From Phycisphaerales bacterium (GTDB lineage: Bacteria; Planctomycetota; Phycisphaerae; Phycisphaerales; UBA1924), in the NCBI GenBank assembly GCA_020427635.1, contig JAGQOH010000030.1, positions 1-37,934 of the forward strand: 37,934 nt of DNA. The letters run 5' to 3'. Position 1 is the stretch's first letter. Every line of letters begins with the position of its first letter. The notes under the pieces were generated by a model. The model was not told where the DNA came from. It saw only the letters and a program-made list of their open reading frames with translations, and did no database searches. Shown here in pieces: positions 33,930-37,934 of this stretch. A program made the translations under genes and the position numbers.

Positions 33930-34319
33930 GGCGCTGCCGCGACGCTGCTCGATCTCCGCCATCACGTCCGGCGCCTCGGGCCCGATCTTCGGGGTCAGGG
34001 CGCCAATCTTGTTGACGATGAGGATCAGGTCTTCCTTCGAGCGCAGCAAAGTCACAGTCTTGATGTCGCTATACGGAATGTAAAACATGTTGTAGCTCAA
34101 GGTCACGGCATCGAAATCGATGTAGATCATGTGATCGGCGGTGAACTGATAGATCGTGCCGTCGACATATCGATACTTGAAGCGCCGGATGCGCACCCGC
34201 TTCTGCTTGACCATGTACTCGCGCAGAATCTCCACGTCAGGTTTGACAAATGCGCGATCGGCATACTCCTCTTCGGAAAACGAATACGCCTCCCAGGGCA
34301 GCGTCTTGAGCGTAAGCAT
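33927..34319 (-). CDS. Conserved hypothetical protein, 130 aa
   Basis: No family recognised. The protein starts MLTLKTLPWEAYSFSEEEY and contains an alternating beta-like stretch (VRIRRFKYRYVDGTIYQF, MIYIDFDAVTLSYNMFYIPYSDIKTVTLL) rich in aromatic and basic residues. It lacks a signal peptide or membrane helix. The start is the ATG with GGAG upstream. The frame's extension to 34418 overlaps pheT's promoter and start and is rejected. It lies 11 bases before the Hsp70 start on the same strand and is divergent from pheT. A fold such as a PH-like or Sm-like barrel is possible but only a guess. Confidence 0.75.
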   Translation of the reverse strand: MLTLKTLPWEAYSFSEEEYADRAFVKPDVEILREYMVKQKRVRIRRFKYRYVDGTIYQFTADHMIYIDFDAVTLSYNMFYIPYSDIKTVTLLRSKEDLILIVNKIGALTPKIGPEAPDVMAEIEQRRGSA

Positions 34320-34352
34320 GAAAACCAGTCTCCGGGGTTGACGGTCAGCCCA

Positions 34353-34358
34353 TCCTAG
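34353..34358 (-). promoter_or_regulatory. Candidate -10 box (TAGGAT) for the 130-aa hypothetical gene
   Basis: On the minus strand GCTAGGATGGG lies 33 bases upstream of the start, giving a short leader with a GGAG ribosome-binding site. Confidence 0.3.
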
Positions 34359-34398
34359 CTTCCGAGCGCCCACGTCAGCCCGCCTTCCCACCCGCAGG

Positions 34399-34404
34399 TA
34401 TCCT
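34399..34404 (+). promoter_or_regulatory. Candidate -10 box (TATCCT) of a leaderless pheT transcript
   Basis: GGTATCCTCCCCCC runs into the pheT ATG, six bases after the box, with no Shine-Dalgarno on the plus strand. It is nearly identical to the sequence before 14819. Confidence 0.45.
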
Positions 34405-34410
34405 CCCCCC

Positions 34411-36567
34411 ATGCTCACAAGCGTCGCCTGGTTGAATCGCTATCTCAAGCCCGCGGACCTCGCCGCCAAGGACGCCCTGCGCCTCCTGGAGATGCACGCC
34501 TTCCCGATCGAGTCGGTCGAAGATGTGCCGGGCGGCGACACGCGCCTCGACGTCGAACTCACCAGCAATCGGGGCGATTGCCTGTGCCACCTCGGGCTCG
34601 CTCGCGAAATCGCCGCAGTGTCCGGCCGCGCACTGCTCGTGCCCGAGGCGCCAACCACCACAGGCCCTGGCAAGATCGCCGACCACACCGCCGTCGACAA
34701 CACCGCCCCCGACCTCTGTCCTCGCTTCACCGCGCGCCTCATCAAGGGTGCCAAAGTCGGTCCTTCGCCCAAGTGGCTCGCCGACGCGCTCGAGTCGATC
34801 GGCCAACGCCCCATCAACAACATCGTCGACGTGTCCAACTTCATCCTCCACGCAATTGGCCATCCCAACCATGCCTTCGACTTGGACACGCTCGCGGGCA
34901 AGAAGCTCATCGTGCGTCACGCCCGCAAAGGCGAACAGGTTGCGGGCCTCGATGGGCACACGCACAAGCTGATCGAGACCGATGTCGTCGTCGCGGACGC
35001 CGAGCGAGCGCAATCCATCGCCGGCATCGTGGGCGGCGTGCCCACGTCCGTCACCGAAAAGACCACCAACATTCTGCTCGAAATGGCGACGTGGGATCCG
35101 ATCATGGTCCGGCGCAGCGCGCGCCGCCTGGGCATCAACACCGACGCAGCCTACCGCTTTGCGCGCACCGTCGATGCGCGCGATGTCGACTGGGCTTCCG
35201 CCGTGTGCGCACAAATGATGCTTGAAGTAGCGGGGGGCGAACTGGTGGGTGGATACAGCGATGCCGGGCTCATCGCCGTTGGCCCGGCGCTGAAGCCATT
35301 GCCCACGGTCGACCTGCGCGTCGCGCGATGCGAACACATGTTGGGTATCAGCGTCCCAACCGAGCGCATCGCCATGCTCCTCAAGGCGATCGGCATCGAA
35401 GTCAAGGTCGATGGCAGTGGGGCGAACGCCGTCTTGCATTGCACAATTCCTGCCGCTCGCGCACATGATCTTCAACGCGAGATCGACCTCATCGAAGAAG
35501 TGGGGCGGCTCAACGGCTTCGACGAACTTGCAATCGCTCCGACGGTACAAGTCAAGCTCGCGCTCGAACACCCCGCATCATGGCAACACCGTGAACGCGC
35601 CATGGCGCTCCTGGGCACGACCCTCGCAGGCCTTGGCTTTCATGAGACAGTCACGTTCAGCTTCGTGCGCGAGCCAGAGGCCCACGCATTCCTGCCGCCG
35701 GGCATGCGCGCCCTGAAAGTCGATGAAGCCCGTCGCCCCGACACGCCATTCCTGCGCCCAAGTCTAATCCCAAGCCTCCTTGGCGTGCGCTTGCACAACC
35801 AAGACGCGCGCGTCGAGGTCGCTGGCGGCCTGCGCCTCTTCGAAACCGCGCCCGTCTTCGCCGAAGAAGACGATGGCGCCACGCATGGGCGCAAGACACT
35901 TGAACGCCGCACGCTGAGCCTGCTCATGGACGTCTCCGGCCCCAAGCCCGAACGTGCCGAGGCGCAGCAAGAGGCGCTACGCACGCTGCGCGGCGTCATC
36001 GAACGCCTGGTTCGCGCCCTGGGCGGACCTGACATGCGCCTCAGCGTGCGCCCAAAGCAAGCGCCCATCGCCGCCCTGAAAGCGGAAACAACGGCCACCG
36101 TCGAAGTCCTTGGCGGACCGAGCGACGGCGCTGTGTTGGGCTGGCTGGCGGTCATCGCAGACAAGTCAAAGCACGCGCTGCGCACGATGTACGGCATCGA
36201 TCGCCCTGTCGTCGTCGCCGAGCTCGACCTCGCGGGACTCATCGCCCTCTATCCGCCCAAACCGAGCTCGCTCGAACTGCCCGCATTCCCCGGCATCGAG
36301 CGCGACCTCAGCGTCGTCGTCGACGAAGCAGTGCCCTGGCAGGACATTGAGTCGGCCGTGCGAGACGCGAACCCCGCCTTGCTCGAAGGGGTGTCCTACA
36401 TCGGCGCATTCCGCTCGCAAGATGTTGGTGCCGGCCGCAAGAGCGTCACCCTGCGCCTCGCCTTCCGCGACCCCGCGCGCACGCTCCGCCACGAGGAGGT
36501 CGACCCCCAGGTCCAAACCGTCCTCACGGCGCTCCGAAGCCGATGCGCCGCCGAGTTGCGCGCGTAG
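34411..36567 (+). CDS. pheT: Phenylalanine--tRNA ligase beta subunit, lacking the N-terminal OB-fold domain
   Basis: A 718-residue PheT. The B1 domain (SVAWLNRYLKPADLAAKDALRLLEM) joins directly at about residue 40 to the segment DVELTSNRGDCLCHLGLAREIA, so the ~105-residue EMAP-like OB-fold found in E. coli PheT at about residues 40-148 is missing. B3/B4 (NNIVDVSNFILHAIGHPNHAFDLD), B5, the catalytic-like core (REIDLIEEVGRLNGFDEL) and the C-terminal anticodon-binding FDX-ACB domain (FPGIERDLSVVVDE through FRDPARTLRHEEVD) are present. It needs the alpha subunit; pheS is not in the window, whereas many bacteria have pheS-pheT adjacent. The start is fixed by the protein N-terminus. Confidence 0.95.
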   Translation: MLTSVAWLNRYLKPADLAAKDALRLLEMHAFPIESVEDVPGGDTRLDVELTSNRGDCLCHLGLAREIAAVSGRALLVPEAPTTTGPGKIADHTAVDNTAPDLCPRFTARLIKGAKVGPSPKWLADALESIGQRPINNIVDVSNFILHAIGHPNHAFDLDTLAGKKLIVRHARKGEQVAGLDGHTHKLIETDVVVADAERAQSIAGIVGGVPTSVTEKTTNILLEMATWDPIMVRRSARRLGINTDAAYRFARTVDARDVDWASAVCAQMMLEVAGGELVGGYSDAGLIAVGPALKPLPTVDLRVARCEHMLGISVPTERIAMLLKAIGIEVKVDGSGANAVLHCTIPAARAHDLQREIDLIEEVGRLNGFDELAIAPTVQVKLALEHPASWQHRERAMALLGTTLAGLGFHETVTFSFVREPEAHAFLPPGMRALKVDEARRPDTPFLRPSLIPSLLGVRLHNQDARVEVAGGLRLFETAPVFAEEDDGATHGRKTLERRTLSLLMDVSGPKPERAEAQQEALRTLRGVIERLVRALGGPDMRLSVRPKQAPIAALKAETTATVEVLGGPSDGAVLGWLAVIADKSKHALRTMYGIDRPVVVAELDLAGLIALYPPKPSSLELPAFPGIERDLSVVVDEAVPWQDIESAVRDANPALLEGVSYIGAFRSQDVGAGRKSVTLRLAFRDPARTLRHEEVDPQVQTVLTALRSRCAAELRA

Positions 36568-36613
36568 CAAGCTGGCACAAATCCGGTTTGGAACTTGTAC
36601 GGGTTCATGTGGG

Positions 36614-36619
36614 TATACT
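36614..36619 (+). promoter_or_regulatory. Candidate -10 box (TATACT) for ilvE
   Basis: GGGTATACTAG lies 77 bases before the ilvE ATG, directly after pheT. It matches the sigma70 -10 consensus at five of six positions. No well-spaced -35 was found (TTGGAA is 20 bases upstream). Confidence 0.45.
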
Positions 36620-36696
36620 AGTTGGGCTGAACGGAAACGCGGCAGGCGGCGTAGGGATGGCGCGTGCTGCAGTTCCAAACCACGGAGGATTGTGCA

Positions 36697-37680
36697 ATGA
36701 CCAGTGTGGGCGCCGATCGGATGACTTCTCCTGCCGTCGCGCCGCAGGCCAATGCGCGCATCCCAACCTCAGGTCAGCGCCCCTTTGTCTGGATCGATGG
36801 CGCCTTCTACGCCAAGGGCGATGCCAAGATCTCTGTCTTTGATCACGGCTTGTTGTATGGCGATGGCTGCTTCGAAGGCATCCGCGTCTATCAGGGCAAG
36901 ATCTTCAAGTGCGACACGCACCTCAACCGCATCTATCGCAACGCCGAGGCGCTGCACATGATGCGCCAGACCGATGGCTTCCCCTACACCCAGAGCGAAA
37001 TGCGCTCCATTCTTGAGCAGTGCGTCGAAGCCAATGGACTGACCGATGGCTACATCCGTCTGGTCTTCACGCGCGGCGTGGGTGATCTCGGGCTCCACCC
37101 CTTCCGCTGCCGCAAACCAACGGTCATTGTCATCGCAGACACGATTCGTCTCTACCCCGAAGAGATGTATCGCCAAGGCATGAAGGTCATTGTCGCGAAG
37201 CGCCCGCGCACGCCCGCCAAGTGCCTGAGTCCGCAACTCAAGAGCCTGAACTATCTCAATAACATTCTTGCCAAGATCGAGGCAATCGATGCCGATGTGC
37301 TCGAGTCGATCATGCTCACCTACTCAGATGATCCCAATAAGAAGATCGTTGGTGAATGCACGGGCGACAATCTGTTCATGGTGAAGAACGGTGCGCTTTG
37401 CACAAGCCCGCTCGATGTGCCCATGCTCGATGGCGTCACCCGTGCCTTCGTGATGCAAACCCTTGCACCGAAGATTGGCGTCGCCGTCCATGAGCGCCCA
37501 CTCACGCTCGATGAAGTGTTGCATGCCGATGAGATCTTTCTCACTGGCACCGCCGCTGAAATCATCGCGGTCACCCAAATTGAGGACACCCAGATCTCAG
37601 AAGGTGAAGGCCCCATTACTGCCAAGTTGCGGGCCGCCTTCCGGGAGATCGTCACGGGTCCAAGTGTCCCCACGGACTAA
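36697..37680 (+). CDS. ilvE: Branched-chain amino acid aminotransferase
   Basis: A 327-residue fold-type IV PLP aminotransferase that performs the last step of leucine, isoleucine and valine synthesis or the first of their breakdown. The family pattern includes FVWIDGAFYAKGDAKISVFDHGLLYGDGCFEGIRVY, the PLP-binding Lys182 in LKSLNYLNNILAK, and FLTGTAAEIIAVTQIED. About 25 residues precede the core. GGAGG sits nine bases before the ATG. D-amino-acid transaminase or ADC lyase relatives share the fold, but FEGIRVYQGK and length favour IlvE. Confidence 0.93.
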   Translation: MTSVGADRMTSPAVAPQANARIPTSGQRPFVWIDGAFYAKGDAKISVFDHGLLYGDGCFEGIRVYQGKIFKCDTHLNRIYRNAEALHMMRQTDGFPYTQSEMRSILEQCVEANGLTDGYIRLVFTRGVGDLGLHPFRCRKPTVIVIADTIRLYPEEMYRQGMKVIVAKRPRTPAKCLSPQLKSLNYLNNILAKIEAIDADVLESIMLTYSDDPNKKIVGECTGDNLFMVKNGALCTSPLDVPMLDGVTRAFVMQTLAPKIGVAVHERPLTLDEVLHADEIFLTGTAAEIIAVTQIEDTQISEGEGPITAKLRAAFREIVTGPSVPTD

Positions 37681-37735
37681 CGCCCCTCGGCACGGGCCAG
37701 TCCGATAACCGGAATCCGCCCCACGCCCGAGAAAA

Positions 37736-37752
37736 GGGGGCAGCCCGCCCCC
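37736..37752. terminator. GGGGGC/GCCCCC stem-loop after ilvE
   Basis: A 6-bp stem with an AGCCC loop, 55 bases after the ilvE stop. The adjacent AAAA gives a T-run only when read on the minus strand, so as an ilvE terminator it is weak. The remainder of 37753-37891 holds no feature I can identify beyond the next gene's ribosome-binding site. Confidence 0.3.
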
Positions 37753-37891
37753 ACAAGCCCTTGCAGTCTGGTAACTTGTGCCCGCCGGAATGGAGTCGGC
37801 AGATGTCGGACGGAGCCGGGTTGTGGCCAGTCGGTTGCGCGCTGTGCGCTGCGCGCCGCGGCGTATTTGCCCTTGTGAGGAGTCAATAATC

Positions 37892-37934
37892 ATGCGCTCG
37901 AAACTGTGGAGTGGATTGGCCGCAGCAGCGGCAG
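37892..37934 (+). CDS. Start of an exported protein (truncated by window edge)
   Basis: Only 14 codons are present: MRSKLWSGLAAAAA, a typical signal-peptide beginning. GAGGAG lies nine bases upstream. Identity cannot be determined from this fragment. Confidence 0.6.
   Translation, partial: MRSKLWSGLAAAAA

Noticed and set aside
1..37934. CRISPR arrays, transposons, prophage or tRNA genes
   Set aside because: No regularly spaced repeats, transposase or integrase motifs, or T-arm (GGTTCGANTCC) signatures with a matching acceptor stem were seen.

Overview
This window looks like ordinary chromosome from a high-GC Planctomycetota bacterium, most likely class Phycisphaerae. That placement is inferred from two adjacent secreted proteins ending in a PTPGALAL...RRRR sorting tail, a membrane/cytochrome c fusion of the DUF2231 plus planctomycete-cytochrome type, a broken small gene with the YDLRGL...CPECG zinc-ribbon signature, and generally housekeeping content. 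I see no phage, transposon, CRISPR, tRNA or rRNA. Genes are on both strands, tightly packed, with several convergent pairs whose stop codons touch or overlap.

Layout. 1-2512: a truncated AGCS alanine/sodium symporter (-), a conserved hypothetical (+), and an anti-sigma kinase/STAS antagonist pair (-). 2597-6096: a 1139-residue secretin (-) flanked by large inverted repeats. 6329-9581: priA and a small HEAT-repeat protein (+). 9588-14793: gcvP (-) divergent from an M28 metallopeptidase-PDZ lipoprotein (+). 14819-16765: a TIM-barrel isomerase-like protein and queG (+). 16835-17815: rpsL-rpsG (-), without fusA or tuf. 18001-18873: DUF2231-cytochrome c (+). 18874-25124: a same-strand run katA, zinc alcohol dehydrogenase, SulP transporter, glmS (-). 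25289-28573: a membrane protein, rarA, a frameshifted zinc-ribbon gene and a YhaM-like HD hydrolase (+). 28791-30482: two PTPGAL-tailed secreted proteins (+). 30683-30864: a candidate non-coding RNA gene with its own promoter and terminator. 30927-32052: a lone LON substrate-binding-domain protein and a small membrane protein (+). 32056-34319: an HscA-type Hsp70 and a small hypothetical (-). 34411-37680: pheT and ilvE (+). The window ends in the first codons of a secreted protein.

Most worth a second look is the segment 30717-30864. It can fold into five consecutive hairpins, one of them a C(UUCG)G tetraloop and the last a strong U-tailed terminator. A TTGACC-N16-TACGCT promoter lies just upstream, and the G-U pairs in two stems make sense only for a plus-strand transcript. 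I recognise no known RNA family in it. Other points: six genes have a TAnnnT (-10-like) box 6-8 bases before the start codon and no Shine-Dalgarno sequence, suggesting leaderless transcription; ribosomal protein S12 has Arg at position 88, where most bacteria have Lys and where Lys-to-Arg changes give streptomycin resistance; and PheT lacks the usual N-terminal OB-fold tRNA-binding domain.

All functional calls rest on motifs and family knowledge read by eye; no database or folding program was run.
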